Assembly (NCBI GenBank): GCA_035308365.1 | Contig: DATGGU010000021.1 | Coordinates: 1 to 25,912 of the forward strand | Length of the DNA stretch: 25,912 bases | Direction: 5' to 3' | Origin: PALSA-505 sp035308365 | GTDB taxonomy: Bacteria; Actinomycetota; Actinomycetes; Streptosporangiales; Streptosporangiaceae | The notes under the pieces: model-generated | What the model was told of the DNA's origin: nothing | The model's database searches: none | The model's input: only the letters and a program-made list of their open reading frames with translations | Part shown: positions 1 through 6,959 of the stretch, piece after piece | How the letters are laid out: each line of letters begins with the position of its first letter | Position numbering within the stretch: the first letter of the stretch is position 1 | Position numbers and translations under genes: made by a program

Positions 1-273
1 GTGGCCGCCGAACTGGCCGGGCTGCACCCGCAGACCCTGCGCATCTACGAGCGGGAAGGCCTGCTCGACCCGGCCCGAACCGCGGGCGGCACCCGCCGCT
101 ACAGCCAGCGTGACATCGCCCGGCTGCAGGAGATCTGCACCTTGACCACCGACGGGCTCAACATCGCCGGGATCCGCCGGGTACTCGAACTGCAGGAAGA
201 AACCCGCCGCCTGCAGGCCGAGGTCGACCGGCTGCGCAATCTCACCACCCGAACCCCCCGCCACCAGACCTGA
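1..273 (+). CDS. hspR: HspR-like MerR-family transcriptional regulator (5' part cut by window edge)
   Basis: DNA-binding repressor of the MerR superfamily. The visible 90 residues start inside the winged-helix domain: AAELAGLHPQTLRIYEREGL is the MerR recognition helix and wing, followed by GGTRRYSQRDIARLQEI and a leucine-rich helix (VLELQEETRRLQAEVDRL, about residues 60-80) suited to coiled-coil dimerisation. HspR in actinobacteria represses the dnaK operon and clpB through HAIR-type sites, and its gene is usually the last of dnaK-grpE-dnaJ-hspR. Those genes would lie left of this window. The frame is open at base 1, so the GTG there is probably internal and a few N-terminal residues are missing. 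The short C-terminal tail rich in Arg, Thr and Pro fits HspR. Assignment rests on motif recognition; another MerR regulator is possible. Confidence 0.75.
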   Translation: MAAELAGLHPQTLRIYEREGLLDPARTAGGTRRYSQRDIARLQEICTLTTDGLNIAGIRRVLELQEETRRLQAEVDRLRNLTTRTPRHQT

Positions 274-324
274 TCCAGGCCGCGAACTCCGGCTCGCCGG
301 TCAGGAGCACCTGCTGTATGCCGA

Positions 325-476
325 GCACCTGAGCGCCCTATCCGGTGATACATCCTGTCCTCGGTCACCTTGCTGACCTCGCCGGCGCGGTAATCGCAGC
401 GCACCTGAGCGCCCTATCCGGTGATACATCCTGTCCTCGGTCACCTTGCTGACCTCGCCGGCGCGGTAATCGCAGC
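325..476. repeat. Perfect 76-bp tandem duplication (two copies)
   Basis: Bases 325-400 and 401-476 are identical over 76 bp and directly abut. Each unit begins GCACCTGAGCGCCC and ends GCGCGGTAATCGCAGC. The unit length is not a multiple of three, so it cannot be an in-frame protein repeat. On the minus strand one frame of the unit reads like protein (CDYRAGEVSKVTEDR), which could mean it derives from a decayed gene; I do not recognise the family. It occupies most of the gap between the hspR-like gene and ptsH. A true tandem duplication is the simplest reading, although an assembly artefact cannot be excluded by eye. Confidence 0.9.
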
Positions 477-493
477 CGGCTGCCGGCGGGGTG

Positions 494-766
494 TCAGGCG
501 CCCACCGGGGTTGCCTGGGCCAGGATGGCGATGATCGCGGTCACGGCGGCTTCGGCGTCCGGTCCGCTGGCTGACACGGTGATGTGCTGGCCGCTGGTCG
601 CTCCAAGGCCCATGACGGCCAGCACGCTTTTGGCATCGGCGGTGCGGGTTCCTGCGGTCAGCGTGACCGTCGCGGTGAACCGCCCGGCGGCCAGGGCCAG
701 CGCACCGGCTGGGCGGGCGTGCAGATCACCGGTGAGCGTGATCGCCTGCTCATAGCTTGCGGGCAT
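494..766 (-). CDS. ptsH: HPr phosphocarrier protein of the PTS
   Basis: Small histidine phosphocarrier (90 aa, usual HPr length 85-90). It takes phosphate from enzyme I at His16 in the motif DLHARPAG and passes it on, here presumably to DhaM. Ser47 in AKSVLAVMGLG sits at the regulatory serine site of the family, although the HPr kinase that uses this site in Firmicutes is not implied. The start at 766 is fixed by a strong Shine-Dalgarno sequence (GGAGGAGG) about seven bases upstream. The gene overlaps the 3' end of dhaM by 17 bp on the same strand, so the two are co-transcribed and translationally coupled. In E. coli an HPr domain is fused to DhaM; here it is a separate protein. Assignment is secure. 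Confidence 0.95.
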   Translation of the reverse strand: MPASYEQAITLTGDLHARPAGALALAAGRFTATVTLTAGTRTADAKSVLAVMGLGATSGQHITVSASGPDAEAAVTAIIAILAQATPVGA

Positions 767-1154
767 GCCGTGCCTCCTCCGCCGCGGCTCGGACCGTCTT
801 GATGTTCCCGCCGCTTGCGGCGGTCACGGTTGCCGCGACCAGGCCCTCCACGAACGGCGCATCGGCCAGTTCGACTCGTGGCGGGAGGTCGGTGAGCTCG
901 CTCAGCATCGCCCGCACGGTGAGCACCGCGCTGCCCAGATCGGGCAGGATCACCACCCCGGCACCGCTGTCGGCGAGCTTCACCGCCCGTTCTACCTTGG
1001 CCTGGCTGGTTCCCAGCCGGCCGTCGTCGGTGCCGCCGGCTGGGATGATGGCCACCGTTCCGCCGCTGATCTGGGCGGCTAGCTCGGCCGCTCCTTCGGC
1101 CAGGGCGGCGCTGTGCGAGACAAGGACGATACCTACGCTGGCGTCGGGGCTCAT
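750..1154 (-). CDS. dhaM: DhaM, PTS phosphoryl-transfer subunit of dihydroxyacetone kinase (EIIA-Man fold)
   Basis: 134-aa single-domain DhaM. The phosphorylatable histidine is His14 in GIVLVSHSAALAEG, and the conserved AIIPAGGTDDGRLGTS and VVILPDLGSAVLTVR segments follow. DhaM is phosphorylated by HPr and rephosphorylates ADP bound to DhaL, which then phosphorylates dihydroxyacetone held by DhaK. The protein lacks the HPr and EI-like extensions found in E. coli DhaM; these functions are encoded as separate genes in this window (494-766 and 1978-3648). ATG at 1154 has AGGA about nine bases upstream. The gene is divergent from the iclR gene (start 1196), and the 41-bp gap holds a candidate operator. 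It lies upstream of and overlaps ptsH. Confidence 0.93.
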   Translation of the reverse strand: MSPDASVGIVLVSHSAALAEGAAELAAQISGGTVAIIPAGGTDDGRLGTSQAKVERAVKLADSGAGVVILPDLGSAVLTVRAMLSELTDLPPRVELADAPFVEGLVAATVTAASGGNIKTVRAAAEEARHARKL

Positions 1155-1172
1155 GGCATATCCTGAATTGTG

Positions 1173-1187
1173 TTCGGCATCGCTGAA
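1173..1187. promoter_or_regulatory. Candidate IclR operator in the dhaM/iclR divergent gap
   Basis: TTCGGCATCGCTGAA is an imperfect inverted repeat (TTCxGC...GCxGAA). In the 17-base frame GTTCGGCATCGCTGAAA it matches 11 of 17 positions of the perfect palindrome GTTCGACATTATCGAAC found before the channel gene (6210-6226). It overlaps the ribosome-binding region of the iclR gene and sits directly upstream of dhaM, so it could serve both autoregulation and control of dhaM-ptsH. Its role as an operator is inferred. Confidence 0.5.
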
Positions 1188-1195
1188 AGGTCGTC

Positions 1196-1975
1196 ATGAT
1201 TCAGTCGGTAGAGCGTGCGGCCCGGATACTCGCCGTGCTCGGCTCCGGGACTCCCCGTCTGGGTGTGACCGACATCGCCGAACGGCTCGGCCTGGCCAAG
1301 CCCACCGTGCACGGGCTGCTGCGCACCCTGGAGAAGCACGAACTGGTCGCCCAGGATCCCGACACCGGCAAGTACAGCCTCGGCCCCGGCGTGGTCTCGC
1401 TGGGAAACGCCTTCCTGGACGGGTCCGAGCTGCGGGCCAGGTCGCTGTTGTGGGCCGAGTCGCTGGCGCAGCGGGCGAACGAGGCGGTCTGGGTGGCAAC
1501 GCTGTCCGGGTCCCGGGTGATCGTGCTGCATCACGTGTTCCGGCCGGACAACACCGTGCAGATCCTCGAGGTGGGGGCGGCGATCCCGTGGCACGCCTGC
1601 GCGCTGGGGCACGCCATCGTGGCCCACCTGCCCGACGCCGGACGCGCCCGCGCGCTGGCCGGTGAGCTGGACGCGCTGACCGGCCGCACCAAGACCAGCC
1701 GGGTCGCACTCAGCCGGGCACTCGCCCAGGTGCGCAAGCAGGGCTACGCGGTCGAGGACCAGGAGGCAACGGTCGGCGACGCCGGCATCGCCGCACCGAT
1801 CCTGGGCCGCGACGGCGTGGTCGCCGGCGCGATAGGCGTGGTCGGCGCGGCGGACCGGCTGCTGGACCCCGCCGCACGTGATGAACTGGTACGCGCGGTC
1901 CAGGAGGCGGCCAGGTCCATCTCCAGGGATCTGGGCGCGGGCCGCGGCGGTACGGTGCTGTCCGCGCTGGGCTGA
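1196..1975 (+). CDS. IclR-family regulator of the glycerol/dihydroxyacetone genes (GylR-like)
   Basis: 259 aa, the usual IclR length. Residues 1-70 form the winged helix (MIQSVERAARILAVL, then GVTDIAERLGLAKPTVHGLLRTLEKHEL). The rest is the IclR effector-binding domain, with WHACALGHAIVAHL and EDQEATVGDAGIAAPILGRDG as family landmarks. Actinobacterial GylR proteins of this family control glycerol catabolic operons. Here the gene lies between dhaM-ptsH and the channel-dhaK-dhaL-ptsI operon, so control of this module by glycerol, dihydroxyacetone or a phosphate ester is a strong inference. The ATG at 1196 has AAAGG five bases upstream. The stop is two bases from the ptsI stop (convergent), with no obvious terminator between them. 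Confidence 0.92.
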   Translation: MIQSVERAARILAVLGSGTPRLGVTDIAERLGLAKPTVHGLLRTLEKHELVAQDPDTGKYSLGPGVVSLGNAFLDGSELRARSLLWAESLAQRANEAVWVATLSGSRVIVLHHVFRPDNTVQILEVGAAIPWHACALGHAIVAHLPDAGRARALAGELDALTGRTKTSRVALSRALAQVRKQGYAVEDQEATVGDAGIAAPILGRDGVVAGAIGVVGAADRLLDPAARDELVRAVQEAARSISRDLGAGRGGTVLSALG

Positions 1976-1977
1976 GA

Positions 1978-3648
1978 TCATGGCGTGGTCACCCGGGCCG
2001 GCATCTGAGCGGGTCCTTGCCTGGCCTGGGCGGTGTCGTGCACAGCCTGGGCGGCGAGGTCGGCGCATTGGGCCGTGTCGGCCTGGGCGATCAACTCCGC
2101 CACCGCGGGCAGCCTGGCCGCGCCGACGCTGAGCGTGCGGACGCCCACGCCGATGAGAAGGGGCAGCACGGCCGGGTCCGCGGCCGCGTCACCGCACACC
2201 GACACCGGGATCCCAGCGTCGTCCGCGGCCCGGACCACCCGGGAGATCAAGGCCAGCACCCGTGGGTGTGCGGCAAGCTCCGGGCGCATCCGTGGATCGT
2301 CGCGGGCGATGCCGAGCACCTCGCTGGTGAGATCGTTGGTGCCGATCGAGAAGAAATCGACGGCTGGCGCGAACGTGCCGGCGGCCTCGGCGGTGGCAGC
2401 GACTTCCATCATCATCCCGAGCGGAGGGAGGGCGGCGCCCGGGGCGGCGCCGGTCAGCGCGGCCCGTACCTGAGCCATCTCGTCCAAGTCGGTCACCATC
2501 GGCACCATGATGCGAAGCAGTGTGTCCTGGCCGCTGCCAAGGACGGCGCGGAGCTGGGCGTCCAGCGCGGCCGGGTGCTGGAGCAGCGCGGTCAGGCCGG
2601 CCGGCCCGGCCGCCAGGAAGGCAGGGACCTTGTCCCCGGAGAAGTCGAGCAGCCGCACCACTGCGGGCCTGCCGGTGAGCAGTCCCAGCACAGGGTCCAG
2701 TGCCGACCGGTGATCGGCCTCCGAAGGCCAGGCGGCGCTGCTGACGAACGGGATCTCGGTGCGCAGCAGGCCGACCCCGGCGGCGCCAGCCGCTAGGCCC
2801 CGGCGGGTCTCGGTGACGGATGCCACGTTGCACAGCAGGGTGATCTCCTGCCCGTCCGCGGTGCGATGGGTGGCATCGGCCGGTGTGGTTTGGCCGCCGC
2901 CCGGCACGCGTGTGCCGGTCACCAGTTGTGTCGATGACGCCGTTCCCGGCCTTGCGATGGGGGCAAGCCCGGCCACCGAGGGGCCGACGATCAGCCGCCC
3001 GGCTGTCCCGTCCAGGGCGGCGGGCAAGCCGGCCGGAATCGTGAGCACGGCCGGGTCCGCGCCAGCCAGCATGGGCAGGCCAAGGCCGCGGGCGATGATC
3101 GCCGCGTGTGAGCTGGCGCCGCCGGACACGCAGACCGCACCCGTCAGCCCCGCTTCGGCGTAGCGGATCAGATCAGCCGGATCCACCTCACGCTGGACCA
3201 GAATGAAATCGCCAGCGGGGGGCGGTGCCGGGCCGCCGCCGGCCAGGTGCGCCAGCACCGCGTTGGCGACCTGGCGGACGTCGTCTGCCCGGGCGGCCAG
3301 GTCCGGATGATCGAGCGCGGCGAGGGCGGCGGCCTGCGCTGCCGCCGAACGCTCCACCGCGACCGTGGCCTGCTCGCCTTCCTCGACGGCCGCCACCGCA
3401 GGGTTCACCAGTGCCGGGTCGGCCGCGATCAGCGCGCCGATCGCCACGATGCCGGCCTGCTCGGTGCGGCCCTCCTCGCGCAGCTTCTCGGCCAGCGCGG
3501 AGCGCTGCGCCGCCACCGTCGCAAAGGCTTCGGTCAGTTCGCCTGCGGTCACTGACCGTGCTTGCCGCTGGCCGCCGCCGAGAAAGAGCTGGCCGGTGGC
3601 CATGCCCTCGGACACGGGCAGACCGCTGTAGAGGTGGTCACGTGTCAT
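1978..3648 (-). CDS. ptsI: PTS enzyme I (phosphoenolpyruvate-protein phosphotransferase)
   Basis: 556 aa, slightly shorter than typical EI (about 570). EI autophosphorylates from PEP and phosphorylates HPr. Visible signatures: the phosphohistidine site GGASSHAAIIARGLGLPML with His181; the PEP-binding barrel motif LLRTEIPF; DFSGDKVPAF; EVAATAEAAGTFAPAVDFFSIGTNDL (given here in parts, FFSIGTNDL being the EI signature); and the catalytic cysteine Cys485 in SVCGDAAADP. The start ATG at 3648 overlaps the dhaL stop by 4 bp (ATGA) and has GGAGG five bases upstream, so EI is translationally coupled to dhaL. It may be a dedicated EI for dihydroxyacetone phosphorylation or the genome's only EI; the window cannot decide. 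Assignment is secure. Confidence 0.95.
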   Translation of the reverse strand: MTRDHLYSGLPVSEGMATGQLFLGGGQRQARSVTAGELTEAFATVAAQRSALAEKLREEGRTEQAGIVAIGALIAADPALVNPAVAAVEEGEQATVAVERSAAAQAAALAALDHPDLAARADDVRQVANAVLAHLAGGGPAPPPAGDFILVQREVDPADLIRYAEAGLTGAVCVSGGASSHAAIIARGLGLPMLAGADPAVLTIPAGLPAALDGTAGRLIVGPSVAGLAPIARPGTASSTQLVTGTRVPGGGQTTPADATHRTADGQEITLLCNVASVTETRRGLAAGAAGVGLLRTEIPFVSSAAWPSEADHRSALDPVLGLLTGRPAVVRLLDFSGDKVPAFLAAGPAGLTALLQHPAALDAQLRAVLGSGQDTLLRIMVPMVTDLDEMAQVRAALTGAAPGAALPPLGMMMEVAATAEAAGTFAPAVDFFSIGTNDLTSEVLGIARDDPRMRPELAAHPRVLALISRVVRAADDAGIPVSVCGDAAADPAVLPLLIGVGVRTLSVGAARLPAVAELIAQADTAQCADLAAQAVHDTAQARQGPAQMPARVTTP

Positions 3649-4277
3649 CGGTCCTCCAGGGCCGCGTCGCGGAGGGCGCCCAGGATCAGCGCGGCCGAGG
3701 CGGCCCCGGGGTCTTCGTGGCCGACGCTGCGCGGCCCGAGATAGCTCGCCCGTCCCTTGAGCGCCTGCATCGAGATCGTGGCCGTCGCCCCTTCCCCGGC
3801 AGCCCGCGCGAGCGCGGTGAGGGCACCGGCGGGCGACGCCCCCTCCGAGACCGCCTTGCTGAACGCCGCGACAGCGGGTGCCAGGGCGTCCACCATCGTC
3901 TTGTCACCCTCCCTGGCCGCGCCGAGCTGCTGCACTCCGGCCACGGCGGCTTCGAGTGCCTCCCCGAGCGCGGGCAGGTCCACCTCGGCGGCGTCGCCGA
4001 GCGACTTGCCCGCGCGCCGGAAGGCCATCCCGTACAGCGGGCCAGAGGCGCCGCCGACCTTGGAGATCAGCGTGGCACCGGTGAGGGTGAGAATGGCTCC
4101 CGGGGTTTGCGGGGCGGCCGACTCGAGCGCGTCGAGCACGGCCGTGAACCCCCGGGAGAGGTTGATGCCGTGATCCGCGTCGCCGATGGCCGCGTCCAGT
4201 TGAGTCAGGTGGTCGCGCTGCTCGTCGACGACCCTGGCAGTGGTCGTGATCCAGGTGCGGAAGACTTCAGCATCCAT
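3645..4277 (-). CDS. dhaL: DhaL, ADP-binding subunit of PTS-dependent dihydroxyacetone kinase
   Basis: 210 aa, normal DhaL size. DhaL carries a tightly bound ADP that is rephosphorylated by DhaM and donates phosphate to dihydroxyacetone on DhaK. The Mg-binding motif IGDADHGINLSRG (Asp33, Asp35, His36, Asn39) is intact, as are KVGGASGPLYGMAFRRAG, GDKTMVDALAPA and ASYLGPRSVGHEDPGAASA. The start at 4277 has AGGAGA about eight bases upstream. It is 31 bp downstream of dhaK and overlaps ptsI by 4 bp, giving an operon order of channel-dhaK-dhaL-ptsI. No ATP-dependent fused kinase form (DhaKL) is present. Confidence 0.95.
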   Translation of the reverse strand: MDAEVFRTWITTTARVVDEQRDHLTQLDAAIGDADHGINLSRGFTAVLDALESAAPQTPGAILTLTGATLISKVGGASGPLYGMAFRRAGKSLGDAAEVDLPALGEALEAAVAGVQQLGAAREGDKTMVDALAPAVAAFSKAVSEGASPAGALTALARAAGEGATATISMQALKGRASYLGPRSVGHEDPGAASAALILGALRDAALEDR

Positions 4278-4308
4278 GGGTTTCTCCTGCGGTGTGGGAC
4301 CGGTGCTC

Positions 4309-5301
4309 TTAGCGTCCCCAGCGCAGGGCGGGCGTGTCCACCGGCGCGTCCCACAGCCGGGTGAGCGTATCGGTGAGCTGGCAGACCGTCACCGAGAAGC
4401 CCTGCATCTCCAGGCTGGTGATGTAGTTGCCTACCAGGTTCCTGGCGATCCGCGCGCCCCTGCCTTCCACATACCGCCGCACCTCGTTGAACAGCACGTA
4501 CAGTTCCAGCAGCGGCGTGCCTCCCATGCCATTGACCATCACCAGCAGGTCGCCGGCCAGCGGCATGTCGGCATGGATGGCATCCAGTGCCGCCGTGGCC
4601 AGTTCGCCCGCACCGGCCATCGCAACCCTGGAGCGGCCAGGCTCGCCATGGATGCCAATGCCCATCTCGATCTCGGACTCGCCCAGGTCGAAGGTCGGCT
4701 TGCCTGCGGCGGGGACCGTGCACGAGGTCAGCGCCACGCCGAGGGACCTGGAGCGCTCGTTGACCTCCCGGGCCACATCCGCCACCTTGTCCAGGCCGGC
4801 TCCTTCTTCGGCCAGCGCGCCCGCGATCTTCTCCACGAAGACGGTGGCACCCACGCCGCGACGGCCGGCCGTGTAGAGCGAGTCCTGTACCGCCACGTCG
4901 TCGTTGGTCACCACCGAGGCGACCTCGATGCCATCGTCCTGCGCTAGTTCGGCAGCCATCTGGAAGTTGAGCACGTCGCCGGTGTAGTTCTTCACGATGT
5001 GCAGCACGCCGGCCCCGCCGTTGACGGCCCTGGTGGCGGCCAGCATCTGGTCGGGCACGGGGGAGGTGAAGACCTCGCCAGGGCAGGCGGCGTCCAGCAT
5101 CCCGTACCCGACGAACCCGCCGTGCAGGGGCTCATGACCGGAGCCGCCGCCGGACACCAGCCCGACCTTGCCGGCCCGCGGGCCGCCGGCCCTGGTGATG
5201 ACCTTGTTCTCGATGTCCACCGCCAGTGAGGGGTGTGCCGCGGCTACCCCGGCCAGTGCGTCGGTGACCACGCTGTCGGGTGAGTTGATGAGCTTCTTCA
5301 T
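4309..5301 (-). CDS. dhaK: DhaK, dihydroxyacetone-binding kinase subunit
   Basis: 330 aa, the standard DhaK length. It binds dihydroxyacetone covalently as a hemiaminal through a histidine, seen here as His218 in MGIGIHGEPG; the second active-site histidine is His56 in GGGSGHEP. Other landmarks are LINSPDSVVTDALAG, VKNYTGDVLNF, VVTNDDVAVQD, RRGVGATVFVEKIAGA and MVNGMGGTPLLELY. The ATG at 5301 begins MKKLINSP and overlaps the stop codon of the channel gene (5298-5301, ATGA). The reading frame stays open far upstream, but that extension is antisense-like noise across the channel gene in another frame. Function is secure. Confidence 0.96.
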   Translation of the reverse strand: MKKLINSPDSVVTDALAGVAAAHPSLAVDIENKVITRAGGPRAGKVGLVSGGGSGHEPLHGGFVGYGMLDAACPGEVFTSPVPDQMLAATRAVNGGAGVLHIVKNYTGDVLNFQMAAELAQDDGIEVASVVTNDDVAVQDSLYTAGRRGVGATVFVEKIAGALAEEGAGLDKVADVAREVNERSRSLGVALTSCTVPAAGKPTFDLGESEIEMGIGIHGEPGRSRVAMAGAGELATAALDAIHADMPLAGDLLVMVNGMGGTPLLELYVLFNEVRRYVEGRGARIARNLVGNYITSLEMQGFSVTVCQLTDTLTRLWDAPVDTPALRWGR

Positions 5302-6116
5302 GACGTGCCTTCCGGGATTCTCTCGCCGTCCAGGACGGCCGCGGCCGGAACCTGAGCCGGCTCGGCTGGGGCCAGGCTGTCGAACGATGCGTCGCTGCGG
5401 ATCCTGCCCACGGCTGCCCAGGTGAGGCCACCGAGCACGCCGCCGGCCAGTTCCCCGATGAGATAGGCGGGCAGTTGCGACCACAGCACGTTCCCGCCGA
5501 ACGCCTTCAGCATGAACACCGCGCCCAGGTAACGGGCCGGGTTGATGGCGGCGCCGGTGGCCGGGCCCACGATGATGATGACCGCGAACACGATGGCGCC
5601 GATCGCCATCGGCGCCCAGCCGGGCACCGCACGGTGGTCGATGACGCCGAAGATGACGAAGACCAGCATGAACGTGCCGATCGCCTCGATCACCATGCCC
5701 CGCCCGAAACCCATCGTGGCGGGGTTGTAGGAGGTCACCCCGCCACCGGCTGCGATCGTGGCCAGCCTGCCCAGGGTGAGGTAGATGGCCGCGGCCCCGG
5801 CTACCGCCCCCGCCACCTGGGCCGCGACATAGCCGGGCACCTCGCGCCAGGAGAACTTGCCGGACACCGCGAGGGCCAGCGTGACCGCGGGATTGATGTG
5901 GCCGCCGGAGATGTGCCCGATCGCGTACACCGCGCCGACGATGACGAGCATGAACGCGAACGAGATGATCCCAAGCTGGGCCATTGAGAAGGGGGCCTTG
6001 GTGCCAGCCGCGATCACGCCGGTGGCGGCGGCCGAGCCGGCCCCGACGAAGACGAGGAAAGCGGTCCCGAGGAATTCGGCGGTGAGCTTCTGGACAGTAG
6101 TCGGTGGTGCTGCCAT
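5298..6116 (-). CDS. MIP-family channel (aquaporin / probable glycerol facilitator)
   Basis: 272-aa membrane channel with six hydrophobic segments and both NPA boxes: GGHINPAVTLALA and GAAINPARYLGA. The second box has Tyr after NPAR where classical GlpF has Asp (NPARD), so the filter is not that of a textbook glycerol facilitator. Substrate (glycerol, dihydroxyacetone or water) is inferred from context, as the gene leads the operon with dhaK, dhaL and ptsI. The start at 6116 (MAAPPTTVQKLTAEFLGT) was chosen because the channel homology begins there. The frame is open to 6236, and a GTG at 6134 is an alternative. A purine-rich stretch (AGGAGGTGAGGAG) lies about 40 bases upstream of 6116 with no start codon at the right distance, so the true start is somewhat uncertain. 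Confidence 0.9.
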   Translation of the reverse strand: MAAPPTTVQKLTAEFLGTAFLVFVGAGSAAATGVIAAGTKAPFSMAQLGIISFAFMLVIVGAVYAIGHISGGHINPAVTLALAVSGKFSWREVPGYVAAQVAGAVAGAAAIYLTLGRLATIAAGGGVTSYNPATMGFGRGMVIEAIGTFMLVFVIFGVIDHRAVPGWAPMAIGAIVFAVIIIVGPATGAAINPARYLGAVFMLKAFGGNVLWSQLPAYLIGELAGGVLGGLTWAAVGRIRSDASFDSLAPAEPAQVPAAAVLDGERIPEGTS

Positions 6117-6202
6117 GCGGTTCGCCCACGGCACACCGGCCGAAGCACGGCGGCCTGGGCTCCTCACCTCCTCTGGGTGAGATGTACGGGGAATTAAGAT
6201 CT

Positions 6203-6242
6203 GAAACATGTTCGACATTATCGAACGCTGTTTCACGAAACA
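6203..6242. promoter_or_regulatory. Compound IclR-type operator upstream of the channel-dhaKL-ptsI operon
   Basis: The leader of the channel gene contains two perfect inverted repeats: GTTCGA-CATTA-TCGAAC at 6210-6226 and TGTTTC-AC-GAAACA at 6229-6242. A further GAAACA half-site lies at 6203-6208, nearly symmetric with the TGTTTC at 6229 around the first palindrome. TTC...GAA palindromes of this size are typical IclR-family sites. The stretch also contains GATAAT on the minus strand (6217-6222), which could be a -10 element occluded by the regulator. The first palindrome has a degenerate match next to the iclR gene itself. Binding by the IclR protein encoded at 1196-1975 is inferred. Confidence 0.65.
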
Positions 6243-6440
6243 TAAGCCTCGCGCCCCGCCCCGTCAAGAGTTCGCCGGCAGGCGATCGGAGAAGCTGACC
6301 TGTCCCGGCCGCTCGTGCCGGTACTTCACCCGGAGCGGGTGCCGGGCGCCCGGCGCGGTTGTGTCAGCGGCCGGGCCGCTCCGCGGCCGGCTTCAACCCA
6401 GGTCCGCCTGCCCCCTGGGCAGGGCGGTAGTGTCGTTGGC
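6243..6440. other. Divergent intergenic region between the channel operon and the DJ-1/PfpI gene
   Basis: Nearly 200 bp without a gene. It contains a GC-rich palindrome, GCCGGGCGCCCGGC (about 6341-6354), and another GC-rich complementary pair around 6365-6390. Neither is followed by a T-tract. Both flanking genes point away from the region, so these are unlikely to be terminators. I see no convincing -35/-10 pair. Confidence 0.4.
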
Positions 6441-6959
6441 ATGGGACTTGCGGAACGGAAGGTCTTGCTGCTGGCGGCCGATGACTTCGAGGACATGGAA
6501 CTGCTCTACCCGCTGTACCGGCTGATCGAGGAGAACGTCGCGGTGACCGTGGCGGGGCTGGATGACCGGCCGGTGACCGGGAAGAAAGGCCACGGGCCGG
6601 TCCCGGTCGACACCACCGTCGATCGCGTCGCGGCCGGTGACTTCGACGCGCTGGTGATCCCCGGTGGGTATGCACCAGACAAGTTGCGGCGGTCGCAAAC
6701 GGTGCTGGATCTGGTCCGGGCGTTCGACACCGCGGGCAAGCCGGTCGCGTTCATCTGCCACGCGGGCTGGGTGCCTATCTCGGCGAAGATCGTCAAGGGC
6801 CGGCGGGCCACCAGCGTGGCGGCCATCCGCGACGATATGGAGAACGCCGGGGTGGACTGGGTGGATGAGGCTACGGTTGTCGATGGCAATCTGATCTCTG
6901 CCAGGACCCCGGCCGATCTAGGGCCATGGATGAAGGCCCTGCTGGCAGCGCTTTCCTAG
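6441..6959 (+). CDS. DJ-1/PfpI superfamily protein (protease I / YhbO-like)
   Basis: 172 aa of the DJ-1/PfpI fold, class I glutamine-amidotransferase-like. The nucleophile elbow is AFICHAGWVPIS with Cys106-His107, and the conserved acidic residue partnering the cysteine is Glu17 in DDFEDMEL. ALVIPGGYAPDKLR and the late motif NLISARTPADLGPWMKALL are typical of PfpI/YhbO/DR1199 members. Family members are linked to stress resistance as deglycases, glyoxalases or weak peptidases; which applies cannot be read here. The start at ATG 6441 was chosen because homology begins at MGLAERKVLLLAAD; the frame stays open to 6315. It could be functionally linked to the neighbouring dihydroxyacetone module, since triose metabolism yields methylglyoxal, but that is speculation. 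Confidence 0.9.
   Translation: MGLAERKVLLLAADDFEDMELLYPLYRLIEENVAVTVAGLDDRPVTGKKGHGPVPVDTTVDRVAAGDFDALVIPGGYAPDKLRRSQTVLDLVRAFDTAGKPVAFICHAGWVPISAKIVKGRRATSVAAIRDDMENAGVDWVDEATVVDGNLISARTPADLGPWMKALLAALS

Noticed and set aside
325..476. The 76-bp repeats as a CRISPR array
   Set aside because: The two units abut with no spacers and are much longer than CRISPR repeats; no cas genes are present.
1151..2068. A long minus-strand frame opposite the iclR gene
   Set aside because: It is Arg/Gln/Pro-rich with no domain and lies fully antisense to a clear IclR gene; typical of high-GC shadow frames.
4309..6267. A 652-codon frame that would fuse a long Arg/Gly/His-rich N-terminus to DhaK
   Set aside because: DhaK homology begins exactly at 5301 with MKKLINSP and the upstream part is the wrong-frame shadow of the channel gene.
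6341..6354. GCCGGGCGCCCGGC as a transcription terminator
   Set aside because: It lies between divergent genes, near the expected promoter of the DJ-1/PfpI gene, and no T-tract follows.
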